From an uncultured Bacteroidales bacterium (lineage in GTDB: Bacteria; Bacteroidota; Bacteroidia; Bacteroidales; F082), in NCBI GenBank assembly GCA_937926515.1, contig CALAZZ010000070.1:1-16153 (forward strand): 16,153 nucleotides of DNA, read 5' to 3'. Positions within the stretch are counted from its first letter, which is position 1; every line of letters begins with the position of its first letter. This document shows positions 6,488 to 13,093 of the stretch, piece by piece. Position numbers and translations under genes: made by a program. The notes below the pieces were generated by a model. That model saw only the letters and a program-made list of their open reading frames with translations, did not search any database and had not been told where the DNA came from.

Positions 6488-7329
6488 AAGTCGTAGCATT
6501 CTATACCACATATAACGAGATAAGGCTATTACCCTGGCAACACCAATGGTGCAAAAGCCAAGGCGTTGAAATGTATGTAATCGACAACATGAGCACCGAT
6601 GGCACCAAACAATACCTCGAAAAATACAACATCCCGCACCATTCCATTGATACTGATGGCGCCTTCGATCTAAGGCCCTTATTAAGTGAAATAACTACCG
6701 CCATACACAAGGTAAAACCTGACTGGCTTATCTATTCCGGAATGGATATGTTTTTTGTTGACAAAGATTCAACCATCAAAGAGCTATGCAAAAGGATAAG
6801 GATACATGATCCAATCGCTAAAGTCAATTTTGTATCATGCAATCAATACACATTTCTGCACACCTCTAAAAAAAATGCGACCACGCCTACTACCGGCAAC
6901 CCCTTCCAAAACAATTTTCACTACCAGTTTAACGGTAAACATACCTTTATTGCCAAGTACCACCCCGAAATTACTATTACCCCGGACAGAATAAACTCAC
7001 CCCTTGCCGATGAATACTTGATTATTAGCGACACTGTAATTTTTGAAACCCACGCAGCAAAAACAATCAACGACCGCATACAGCTATTAAAACGCCGCCA
7101 AAAAGCCTGGGATAACGGAATGAACCGAAACTGGGGATGGCACTACCGCCAGCAGGCCGAACAAGGCTTCATCTTCCCCGAAGATCAGCAAACCGACATC
7201 AGAACACAACCACACCTATTCGAGCTATACAAAAAACTGCAAGAAATAACGCCCTCCCATTCCCCCCTCCCAGGGGGGTCAGGGGGGCCACAAAACACAA
7301 AACACCTAACACAAAACCCCGGTCCCTGA
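6484..7329 (+). CDS. GT2-like glycosyltransferase with an altered DxD motif
   Basis: 281 residues from the ATG that overlaps the upstream stop. The frame is open upstream to 6388, but the GT fold begins right at MKVVAFYTTYNE, so I choose 6484. It has the N-terminal strand and motif of GT2-like proteins (TTYNEIRLLPWQHQW, then VIDNMSTDGT at 32-41), as in the Glyco_tranf_2_4 group. The expected DxD is SGMDMFF (85-91): the first Asp is Gly86, only Asp88 remains, so activity or donor use may differ. The last 20 or so residues (PLPGGSGGP and beyond) are encoded by a C/G-rich intergenic-type repeat and look like read-through, suggesting the original stop was lost. It probably works with the neighbouring transferases. 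Confidence 0.7.
   Translation: MKVVAFYTTYNEIRLLPWQHQWCKSQGVEMYVIDNMSTDGTKQYLEKYNIPHHSIDTDGAFDLRPLLSEITTAIHKVKPDWLIYSGMDMFFVDKDSTIKELCKRIRIHDPIAKVNFVSCNQYTFLHTSKKNATTPTTGNPFQNNFHYQFNGKHTFIAKYHPEITITPDRINSPLADEYLIISDTVIFETHAAKTINDRIQLLKRRQKAWDNGMNRNWGWHYRQQAEQGFIFPEDQQTDIRTQPHLFELYKKLQEITPSHSPLPGGSGGPQNTKHLTQNPGP
7262..7289 (+). repeat. C/G-rich hairpin repeat within a gene end
   Basis: CCCCCCTCCCAGGGGGG, TCAGGGGGGCC forms a strong hairpin (CCCCCC with GGGGGG). It lies in the 3' end of the GT2-like gene and encodes PLPGGSGGP. The same C-rich class appears at 4873-4908 and, partly, at 8944-8970 inside another gene. Confidence 0.7.
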
Positions 7330-7425
7330 GCGCTTGTGGTGAGCCTGCCGAACCATGTCGAAGGGCCAACTTCTAACTTTGGTCCCTGAGCTTGCCGAAG
7401 GGCTAACTTCTAACTTCTAACTTCC
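7321..7425 (+). repeat. Long and short GTCCCTGAG elements plus heptads
   Basis: A long variant (7321-7366) is almost identical to the one at 488-532, including GCTTGTGGTGAGCCTGCCG and ACCATGTCGAAGGGC. A short variant (7381-7403) follows, then CTAACTT heptads to about 7425, next to the ATG at 7429. The pair plus spacing reproduces the 488-569 arrangement, so the whole block was probably copied as one unit. The first element overlaps the stop codon (7327-7329) of the GT2-like gene. Confidence 0.88.
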
Positions 7426-7428
7426 AAA

Positions 7429-7833
7429 ATGAACCCCAATCTCCAAAACATATTAAACGCCCTCGAAATCATCCGCGCTGATCTGGTAGTGCGCAACGCC
7501 TCACCATTTCAGATGGTGCCACCACCAGGCTACAAATTCAAAAACTTCAAAGTCCGGGAAGAAGTACACCACATGCCATTTGATAAATTGGTGAAGGAAT
7601 GGTTCCAATGTATGGCCAAAACATCAACACACCCCTATTTCAAACGCAAACTTATCCAAATCCGAATGGACCACATATTTACACAAGCTGCACAAAAGGG
7701 CCTGTTAAGTAAACTAAAACCCGCACTTCCCACACCAGGCGCAGTCGAGGTGAAAAGCGCCCCCCTCGTTCCCTCCTCCCAGGAAGCCAACAAAACACCG
7801 GTCCCTGAGCGCAGTCGAAGGGCTAACTTCTAA
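7429..7833 (+). CDS. Hypothetical protein with repeat-derived C-terminus
   Basis: 134 residues, family not recognised. Residues 1-98 look like a folded, mostly helical domain (NLQNILNALEIIRADLVV, then VREEVHHMPFDKLVKEWFQC and KRKLIQIRMDHIFTQAA). Residues 100-134 are low complexity and their DNA is made of repeat pieces: a GCGCAGTCGAGGTG fragment at 7740-7753 and a full element at 7800-7823 that is translated as PVPERSRRANF. The stop TAA is in the following CTAACTTC heptad. So the gene has lost its original stop and ends in the element. It lies between two glycosyltransferase genes; its role is unknown. Confidence 0.55.
   Translation: MNPNLQNILNALEIIRADLVVRNASPFQMVPPPGYKFKNFKVREEVHHMPFDKLVKEWFQCMAKTSTHPYFKRKLIQIRMDHIFTQAAQKGLLSKLKPALPTPGAVEVKSAPLVPSSQEANKTPVPERSRRANF
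7800..7833 (+). repeat. GTCCCTGAG element inside a gene end
   Basis: GGTCCCTGAGCGCAGTCGAA, then GGGC (7800-7823), followed by CTAACTTCTAA. It forms the last dozen codons and the stop of the upstream gene and ends 20 bases before the next ATG (7844). Confidence 0.88.
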
Positions 7834-7843
7834 CTTCAAAAAA

Positions 7844-8767
7844 ATGGACCTCATCTACACCCTCGGCACCGGCTCTAAATGGAGTAACAACGAAATCAGG
7901 TTTTCGCTCCGTTCTGTGGTCAAAAACCTGGAAGGATATGGGCATATATATATCATTGGCGAAGATCCGGGCTTCCTCTCCGGCCCCGGACTTACCATCA
8001 TTCCCCACCCCGATGAAATCGGCCCGCACAACGCTGACGGCAACATCATCCGAAAGGTGATCCGCGCATGTCAGATCAAAGAATTGTCCGATGATTTTAT
8101 CTTCATCAACGACGACAACTACTTTATAAAACCAATGCATGTAGCCGATATTTACCCCTTCCATAAAGGCGACATGAATTATGTTGACCCCAATATATAC
8201 ACTTACAACTACTGGGGCAGGCGTTTGGGCCGCACACGCAGGCACCTTATGGAACATGGTATTGTGCCCCTCCATTTCGACCACCACGCCCCTATTGTGT
8301 TCAATAAGGCTAAATTTCCGGATGTGGTATCAGTTTTCGATTACGCTACTGATGTGGGCCTCACGATCAAAAGCCTGTATGGAAGTGTCATTTATCCTGG
8401 CGCCCCTAAAATGAATGGCGAAAAGGTAGCCATATTCAAGCCATACACCCTCAGTCAGATCAGTAAATTCCTGGCAAACGCCCTTTACGCCGCCAATAAT
8501 GATAAAGGATTGAATGACAGCTTCAAATATTGGCTGTTTACCCAATTCCCCGAAGCAACACCCTGGGAAACCGAACCCATATCCGACAAAATTATTGCCT
8601 TTGCACAATGGCTCGACAGTGATCGCGATTACGAAGAAGGCGTAAGGCTATACAGCCAATACATACCCAATAAGGTAAAGCTAAAACGGCTCTATCAACG
8701 GAACCGTTCATCACTACTAAAAGCAAAACTCGTTTACGAACTAACACAAAAAATAAAAGCCCTATGA
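7844..8767 (+). CDS. Stealth-family-like sugar-phosphate transferase
   Basis: 307 residues with the conserved regions of Stealth proteins, which transfer hexose-1-phosphate in capsule synthesis and include the animal GlcNAc-phosphotransferase. Region 1 is MDLIYTLGTGSKW (usual form: D-x-V-Y-T-W-V-D-G-S-D); region 2 is NNEIRFSLRSV (15-25) followed by a GYGHIYIIGEDPGFL strand, HPDEIGP, and FINDDNYFIKP with N89-D-D91; region 3 is HFDHHAPIVF around His147/His148. Region 1 has lost the Asp of VDGSD (LGTGS), and the family's fourth region is not obvious. No membrane or signal segment, so it acts in the cytoplasm. Its TGA overlaps the next ATG (8764), so the two genes are coupled. Acceptor unknown; virion or host glycan modification is inferred from context. 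Confidence 0.75.
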   Translation: MDLIYTLGTGSKWSNNEIRFSLRSVVKNLEGYGHIYIIGEDPGFLSGPGLTIIPHPDEIGPHNADGNIIRKVIRACQIKELSDDFIFINDDNYFIKPMHVADIYPFHKGDMNYVDPNIYTYNYWGRRLGRTRRHLMEHGIVPLHFDHHAPIVFNKAKFPDVVSVFDYATDVGLTIKSLYGSVIYPGAPKMNGEKVAIFKPYTLSQISKFLANALYAANNDKGLNDSFKYWLFTQFPEATPWETEPISDKIIAFAQWLDSDRDYEEGVRLYSQYIPNKVKLKRLYQRNRSSLLKAKLVYELTQKIKAL

Positions 8768-9525
8768 AACCACAAAAGCAAGACATACTCAATTGGTTAC
8801 AAAACCCCGATTATCACAAGGGGATGCTGCTGTTACAACAAATTAAACCAAACATTAAAGTCAATACCCTCCGTGCTATTGCCGCCAAGTTATGCTTCCA
8901 TTTTCAAATACCCTTCACCGAACAAATGATTGGCACCCCTATGCCCCCCTCCCACAAGGATAAGGGTGCCACCAAAAAGACACCGAGCGGAGTCGAGAAG
9001 AGGACACCGAGTGGATCCGAGAAGAAGACACCAAGTAGATCCGAGAAGAGGACACCGAGCGGAGCCGAGGTGCCGGACTTCATCGAAAAAATAATTCGCG
9101 AACACACCATGCTTGTCAACCTCCGGTCACAGATGGGTGATGAGCGCCACGCCCTGGGGTCAAAAAACGATGCAGCCACCATGAAAAAACGCAAAATGCT
9201 ATCGGGAAGCATCAACCAGCAGTCTGAGCGTATCGAAATGCTATACCGGGCCAAAGAGGACTATTACGAAAAAGGCATCACTCCCGATATGGATATGCTG
9301 TTCTCTTCACAAAAAGTAGAGGAAAAACCGGATGTAAACAAAAAAAACAATAAAACGATCAATGCCTTACGCGCTTCACAGGCACGCGATCAAAACATGC
9401 TCGATTATCAAACTGTAGGCAAGCAACCCCAACCCAACCCCATGCCCGATGGCCCCAAGCGCCGGACTATCATAGCCCGAATGAAAAAACGCCTTAAAGA
9501 AATCGAAAACCTCAAAACAAAATGA
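8764..9525 (+). CDS. Hypothetical coiled-coil protein with element-like internal repeats
   Basis: 253 residues, unrecognised. Residues 1-60 are a helical domain (QDILNWLQNP, then LRAIAAKLCFHFQIPF). Residues about 72-103 hold four 8-residue repeats of the type KTPSG(V/S/A)EK. Residues 105-180 are helical (FIEKIIREHTMLVNLRSQMG, then an INQQSERIEMLYRAKEDYY segment) and the C-terminal end is basic and helical (RRTIIARMKKRLKEIENL). The repeat DNA resembles the intergenic GTCATCGAG element. The start overlaps the stop of the Stealth gene (ATGA) and the end overlaps the next small gene (ATGA at 9522-9525), so these three are translationally coupled. Role unknown; a structural or DNA-binding accessory is possible. 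Confidence 0.55.
   Translation: MKPQKQDILNWLQNPDYHKGMLLLQQIKPNIKVNTLRAIAAKLCFHFQIPFTEQMIGTPMPPSHKDKGATKKTPSGVEKRTPSGSEKKTPSRSEKRTPSGAEVPDFIEKIIREHTMLVNLRSQMGDERHALGSKNDAATMKKRKMLSGSINQQSERIEMLYRAKEDYYEKGITPDMDMLFSSQKVEEKPDVNKKNNKTINALRASQARDQNMLDYQTVGKQPQPNPMPDGPKRRTIIARMKKRLKEIENLKTK
8979..9074 (+). repeat. Four in-frame 24-bp tandem repeats
   Basis: Units start at 8979, 9003, 9027 and 9051, each GACACC(G/A)AG followed by (C/T)GGA or TAGA, then (G/T)CCGAG or GTCGAG. Aligned with the intergenic element GGTCATCGAGCGCAGTCGAG, the first unit matches at 19 of 23 positions. The period is exactly eight codons, so copy number can change without breaking the frame. Confidence 0.85.
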
Positions 9526-9680
9526 GCTACGGTAATTATATTAAATGTGTTGGCATCATATATTATGCCGTATATCCTGTTAGGTGGCTATTCTGGACTG
9601 CTCTATATTTCTATAACAAGTTAAAATACCCAAACGGAAGCTTTACACTCAAACTTTATCAATCATATGCAAAAAAATAA
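9522..9680 (+). CDS. Small membrane protein, 52 residues
   Basis: This short frame starts at an ATG overlapping the upstream TGA and ends within the next gene's start region (14-base overlap). It begins MSYGNYIKCVGIIYYAVYPV and continues into RWLFWTALYFYNKL, giving one long hydrophobic, aromatic stretch (about residues 8-31) that could span the membrane once or fold as a re-entrant hairpin, then a short polar tail. The gene is too small to identify. Tight overlap on both sides supports that it is translated. A role in lysis or in anchoring the neighbouring transferases to the membrane is possible but not shown. Confidence 0.5.
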   Translation: MSYGNYIKCVGIIYYAVYPVRWLFWTALYFYNKLKYPNGSFTLKLYQSYAKK

Positions 9681-9873
9681 TATCAATCTGTACGAAACAG
9701 CAATTGCAGTTATCACAGTAATTGTCACCTACATCATATTCAAACTACTGAATATATATGTCTTAAAGTTCACAATCAGCGACTTCTTTATTGGATGGTT
9801 TTGCTGTATGATGTACTACACATCTACCTCTATTTACCGAAAATATCGAAAAACAAAACACACACAGCAATAA
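9667..9873 (+). CDS. Small two-helix membrane protein, holin-like
   Basis: 68 residues with two predicted membrane helices (about 11-31, ETAIAVITVIVTYIIFKLLN, and about 37-55, around SDFFIGWFCCMMYYTSTS), a short N-terminus and a basic C-terminal tail (YRKYRKTKH). This size and layout fits class II holins, which make membrane holes late in infection. However no endolysin gene is adjacent, so the assignment is weak; it could equally be a membrane partner of the glycosyltransferases. It overlaps the 52-residue gene by 14 bases. The stop TAA (9871-9873) is the first TAA of a CTAACTT heptad tract. Confidence 0.5.
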   Translation: MQKNNINLYETAIAVITVIVTYIIFKLLNIYVLKFTISDFFIGWFCCMMYYTSTSIYRKYRKTKHTQQ

Positions 9874-9945
9874 CTTCTAACTTCTAACTTAGGTCATCGA
9901 GCGCAGTCGAGATGCTAACTTCTAACTTCTAACTTCTAACTTTAA
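9871..9945 (+). repeat. GTCATCGAG element sandwiched by heptads
   Basis: TAACTTC heptads (9871-9890), one element (9892-9915, GGTCATCGAGCG, CAGTCGAGATGC), then four more CTAACTT-type heptads to 9945. The next gene starts at 9951. The first heptad is the stop of the upstream membrane protein. Confidence 0.9.
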
Positions 9946-9950
9946 CAAAA

Positions 9951-10541
9951 ATGCCCACTCCCAAACTCGAAGATGTAGATTACGAAATCATCAAAACCCA
10001 TATCCTGCAACCCGAAGAATCACCACTCAGCCCGGTACACCAGGAGCAGTTTGATCGTGTAATGTCAGCGGCCCGCATACTCGACAAGGACCCTATTAAA
10101 ACACGTGCCGAGTTAAAGCTGAGGGCAAAGTATGGCATATCCAAAAAGCAAGCCGGTCGCGATGTTGACCTTGCCAGTCGCTTATACAACACCATATATA
10201 AATTTGATTTTGATCGTTGGCAATCCTGGACTTTAAATTCCATTGTTCGGAATATAGAACAACTCCGCGCCGATGGCACTCCGGCAGCACGTAATGTTAT
10301 TTCAAGGGAGCACGCAAATCTGATAAAGGCTTTAGGCGATAAAGTCGAAAAACCTAATGACCCGCGCCTCAACGAAAAGCATGAGTTCTACATCTTCTTA
10401 CAGTATAACAACCAGCAAATAAAATTTGACCTCGACAAACTCAAAGACCTACCCCCTACCACCCTCGAAGAAATCACACGCCTGCTACTCGCTCCCCAGG
10501 AAATAACCGAAGACATAGCCACCGAAATAATGGACACCTAA
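9951..10541 (+). CDS. Putative terminase small subunit
   Basis: 196 residues, soluble and charged, placed upstream of the large terminase gene with one small gene between them. Residues about 38-75 (DPIKTRAELKLRAKYGISKK, then QAGRDVDLASRLY) look like a helix-turn-helix of the kind small terminases use to bind the packaging site, and the rest is helical up to about 130 followed by a strand-rich section (FYIFLQYNNQQIKFDLDKL) that could be the ring oligomer or portal-contact region. Small terminases are poorly conserved, so the call rests on position and the helix pattern. Alternative: a replication or transcription regulator. Confidence 0.55.
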   Translation: MPTPKLEDVDYEIIKTHILQPEESPLSPVHQEQFDRVMSAARILDKDPIKTRAELKLRAKYGISKKQAGRDVDLASRLYNTIYKFDFDRWQSWTLNSIVRNIEQLRADGTPAARNVISREHANLIKALGDKVEKPNDPRLNEKHEFYIFLQYNNQQIKFDLDKLKDLPPTTLEEITRLLLAPQEITEDIATEIMDT

Positions 10542-10567
10542 CCCCAAACACAAAACACAATCCAGCA

Positions 10568-10915
10568 ATGTTCAAAACAATAAGAAATATCATAAAACTA
10601 GCATCCCATCAGGAAAAACAGCAATCAAGCCTTTTCAGTGTTATTGGTAAACCAAAGTCAGGTTACATAAAAACGAAACTACCCGCCAGGTATTTACCAA
10701 TGCTTGAAGTCATAGAGCAATATGCAATTATTAATAGTGGCCACCTCGAAAACATATTCAATGACTACTCCCATCCCGATCGTCATATATGTTCTTGTGG
10801 TAGTGAAAATTATGGGTATGGCTTTGCAAAATGCTACAACTGTGGAAAAATAAAAGACACATACACCATCAAACCTCCAAACACAAAACCCCAAACACAG
10901 AACACAAAACAATAA
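10568..10915 (+). CDS. Zinc-ribbon protein between the terminase genes
   Basis: 115 residues, family unknown. Residues about 77-97 hold a zinc-ribbon: HICSCGSENYGYG then FAKCYNCGK, that is CxC...CxxC, suited to bind nucleic acid or a protein partner. The N-terminal 70 residues are helical and basic (FKTIRNIIKLASHQEKQQSS). The last 15 residues (KPPNTKPQTQNTKQ) are encoded by an A/C-rich simple repeat (AAACACAAAAC) that also appears at 7290-7320 and 10543-10560, so this end looks eroded by low-complexity DNA. Its position between terminase subunits suggests a packaging or transcription accessory, unproven. Confidence 0.5.
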   Translation: MFKTIRNIIKLASHQEKQQSSLFSVIGKPKSGYIKTKLPARYLPMLEVIEQYAIINSGHLENIFNDYSHPDRHICSCGSENYGYGFAKCYNCGKIKDTYTIKPPNTKPQTQNTKQ

Positions 10916-10919
10916 CCCC

Positions 10920-11031
10920 GGTCCCTGAGCTTGCCGAAGGGCGGCCCCTGAGCTTGCCGAAGGGCTAACTTCTAAATTCTAACTTCTAACTTTGGTCCCT
11001 GAGCTTGCCGAAGGGCTAACTTCTAACTTCA
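10920..11031 (+). repeat. Three GTCCCTGAG elements plus heptads
   Basis: Two short elements lie head to tail (10920-10942 and 10943-10965), then heptads (10967-10990), a third short element (10994-11016), then CTAACTTC heptads up to the ATG at 11035. All three read GG(T/C)CCCTGAGC, TTGCCG, AAGGGC. No further copies occur downstream of this point. Confidence 0.9.
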
Positions 11032-11034
11032 AAA

Positions 11035-12753
11035 ATGATCCAAGAAATCCTATACCTCAACAACCCCCAGCTTATCAGCCTGATGCACAACGCCAAATCC
11101 GAGGTAGATATTTGGGGTAGGGGCACAGGTAAAAGCTTTATTGTAGGGCAGGAAATGAATAACATCAACCGCACCATGCCCAGGTCCATTACCAGCATCA
11201 CCGGGCAAACCTATGGCCAACTACTCACCCGCACACTTCCATCCAGCTTCAAACTACTCGAATCACTAGGCTATAAAAAATATGAAAACGCCAAAGAGGG
11301 AGGGCATTATGTAATCAACGAAAAACCCCCAAAACACTTCTTAACCCCAATTGAACCGGTCCTCAAGCACACCAACTTCATAAGCTTCTCCAATGGCACC
11401 GGCTACCTGCTATTAAGCCAGGAGCGTATTGGCAGCGCACGTGGCCCCAACGTTGACCGCGAAATTATTGACGAAGCACTCACCATCAATAAAGAGCGAT
11501 ACGACCAGGAAACATCACCCACCAACCGTGGCAATGAGGAATATTTTGGCAAACTTAGCAAAGACCCGGTCACACAACATCATGGCTTCCGCTATGTAAG
11601 CTCCATGCCATTCATGCCCGATCAAAAGTGGCTGCTTGAATATGGCAAATACTATGAAAACGAACGCAATATCAACATCTTTGAAATCTGGAACCGCATT
11701 GTAAAACTCCAACTCGAACTCATATCGGCCTATAAAACACAAAACAAAACCCTGTTCACCGAAGTATGGAACGAAACCGTCAGGCTTCGACGCAAGATCA
11801 TCCCCTTTGTAAGCAAGGATAAAATACTATTCACCCTGGCCAACGCCTTCGACAACATCAAAAACTTGGGCATGAGCTACATTGTACGTGAATATGACAA
11901 GCAAGTCCTGTTCACCTTTATGATCGAAATTCTCAATTGGATTGTAGATAAAGTCGAAGGCAGTTACTATGCAATCGAAACAGGACGCCATATATATTAC
12001 GATGCACTAAACGAAGCTTTTATTCGCAGTTTCGCCGAAAAAACCAATTACGATTTTAATAAACTCGAAAACCACGATAGCCGTTTTGATATTGACTGTG
12101 ATGCCTCCAAACCCCTCGAAATAGTAGCCGATTGGGGTAGTAAAATATGCCTGTTTTCAGTGGCCCAGGAACGCAATTTTAACTTCGTCACCAAAATAGT
12201 TGAACCGGTTGATTGCATTATCAACGAATTTTTTACCAAACCCGATCAAAACAATAACGTAATGATTGACGAACTGGTAGATGATTTTTGCAATTATTAC
12301 AGGTACCACATTGAAAAAGTAGTAGTTTTCTATCGCGATAAGTACGGCGATCACCGCCAGCCCAATGTGCGAAAAAGTAAACCATACAACGAACAAGTCA
12401 TTGACCGCTTCCACAAAAACGGATGGCAGGTTATACAGCGCCAGCACCGAGGCATGGAGCCACCCCACCATGATAAATACCTACTTTGGGCTAACATATT
12501 CAAAGGAGAAAATCTAATATATCCCAAGGTTATATTCAACGGTAAAAAGTGCAAATACACCCTCATTTCAATGAACAATACCCCTGTAATTGAGAAAGAT
12601 GGCCGTTTTGAAAAAGACAAATCATCTGAGCAAAGCAAGCGTACCCTCCCCGAAGAAGCAACCCACTTCTCCGATGCAGTTGACAAACGCATCTGGATCA
12701 AGTACGGCGAACGCCTACACCACAAATCCACCTTCGTCCCCCCTCGATTTTAA
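11035..12753 (+). CDS. terL: Terminase large subunit (packaging ATPase-nuclease)
   Basis: 572 residues with the two-domain layout of phage DNA-packaging motors. ATPase: P-loop GRGTGKS (28-34), Walker B REIIDEA with D146-E147, and a likely coupling motif YVSSMP (about 187-192). Nuclease (RNase H-like): metal-binding Asp366 in IVADWGS, Asp435 in FYRDKYGD and Asp547 in HFSDAVD, the usual three-acid spacing. The stretch from 195 to 360 between the domains is longer and more helical than in many TerL proteins. The protein cuts and pumps phage DNA into the prohead through the portal. The ATG follows a repeat block. The ribosome site is A-rich with no Shine-Dalgarno. It ends the late gene run. Confidence 0.92.
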   Translation: MIQEILYLNNPQLISLMHNAKSEVDIWGRGTGKSFIVGQEMNNINRTMPRSITSITGQTYGQLLTRTLPSSFKLLESLGYKKYENAKEGGHYVINEKPPKHFLTPIEPVLKHTNFISFSNGTGYLLLSQERIGSARGPNVDREIIDEALTINKERYDQETSPTNRGNEEYFGKLSKDPVTQHHGFRYVSSMPFMPDQKWLLEYGKYYENERNINIFEIWNRIVKLQLELISAYKTQNKTLFTEVWNETVRLRRKIIPFVSKDKILFTLANAFDNIKNLGMSYIVREYDKQVLFTFMIEILNWIVDKVEGSYYAIETGRHIYYDALNEAFIRSFAEKTNYDFNKLENHDSRFDIDCDASKPLEIVADWGSKICLFSVAQERNFNFVTKIVEPVDCIINEFFTKPDQNNNVMIDELVDDFCNYYRYHIEKVVVFYRDKYGDHRQPNVRKSKPYNEQVIDRFHKNGWQVIQRQHRGMEPPHHDKYLLWANIFKGENLIYPKVIFNGKKCKYTLISMNNTPVIEKDGRFEKDKSSEQSKRTLPEEATHFSDAVDKRIWIKYGERLHHKSTFVPPRF

Positions 12754-12904
12754 AGACAACGAAAAATATATCGGAAACATAAAAAATAAACAACCTATCA
12801 ACCAAAAACATGATAACAAAACACCTTAAAAAAAGGGAAAAACGAAATTCAAATGTGAGTTAATCCGAGCGCTTGCCCTAACTCGCTTTAGGCGTGTGCC
12901 TGCC

Positions 12905-12927
12905 CGCGCGCACGATATATGCGCGCG
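12905..12927. repeat. Perfect 8-bp inverted repeat, alternating CG
   Basis: CGCGCGCA, loop CGATATA, TGCGCGCG. Both arms are exact reverse complements. It lies just left of a larger hairpin. Confidence 0.85.
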
Positions 12928-12933
12928 AAATAC

Positions 12934-12964
12934 GTGTGTGCGCGCGAAAAACGCGCGCACACAC
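12934..12964. repeat. Perfect 13-bp inverted repeat with A5 loop
   Basis: GTGTGTGCGCGCG, loop AAAAA, CGCGCGCACACAC. The arms are exact reverse complements, giving a very stable hairpin of 13 bp, mostly GC. There is no T-run after it, so it is not a standard terminator. A packaging site, single-strand origin or transcription barrier are possible uses. Confidence 0.9.
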
Positions 12965-13093
12965 CTAGGCATGATCTTGTTATTGCGCGCACATGTGAAT
13001 CCCGTATTACGCGCGCGTGCGATGCAAAGTAGATGCCGAAAATTTTTTTACGCTAATTGTCAGACATATAAAGTACATTTTTTTGGCTGCCTA

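Larger units (their letters stand above)
12754..13093. other. Non-coding junction with Z-DNA-prone inverted repeats
   Basis: No credible gene lies between the large terminase and 13189. After an A-rich start, positions 12893-13026 are dominated by alternating purine-pyrimidine DNA (CGCGCGCA, TGTGTGCG and similar), including two strong perfect hairpins (12905-12927 and 12934-12964) and the palindrome CACATGTG (about 12989). Such DNA is prone to cruciform or left-handed forms. The switch from late to early genes occurs here. Confidence 0.7.

Noticed and set aside
7137..7376. Plus-strand open frame overlapping the GT2-like gene end
   Set aside because: It is out of frame with the glycosyltransferase and its second half is only the translated repeat element.
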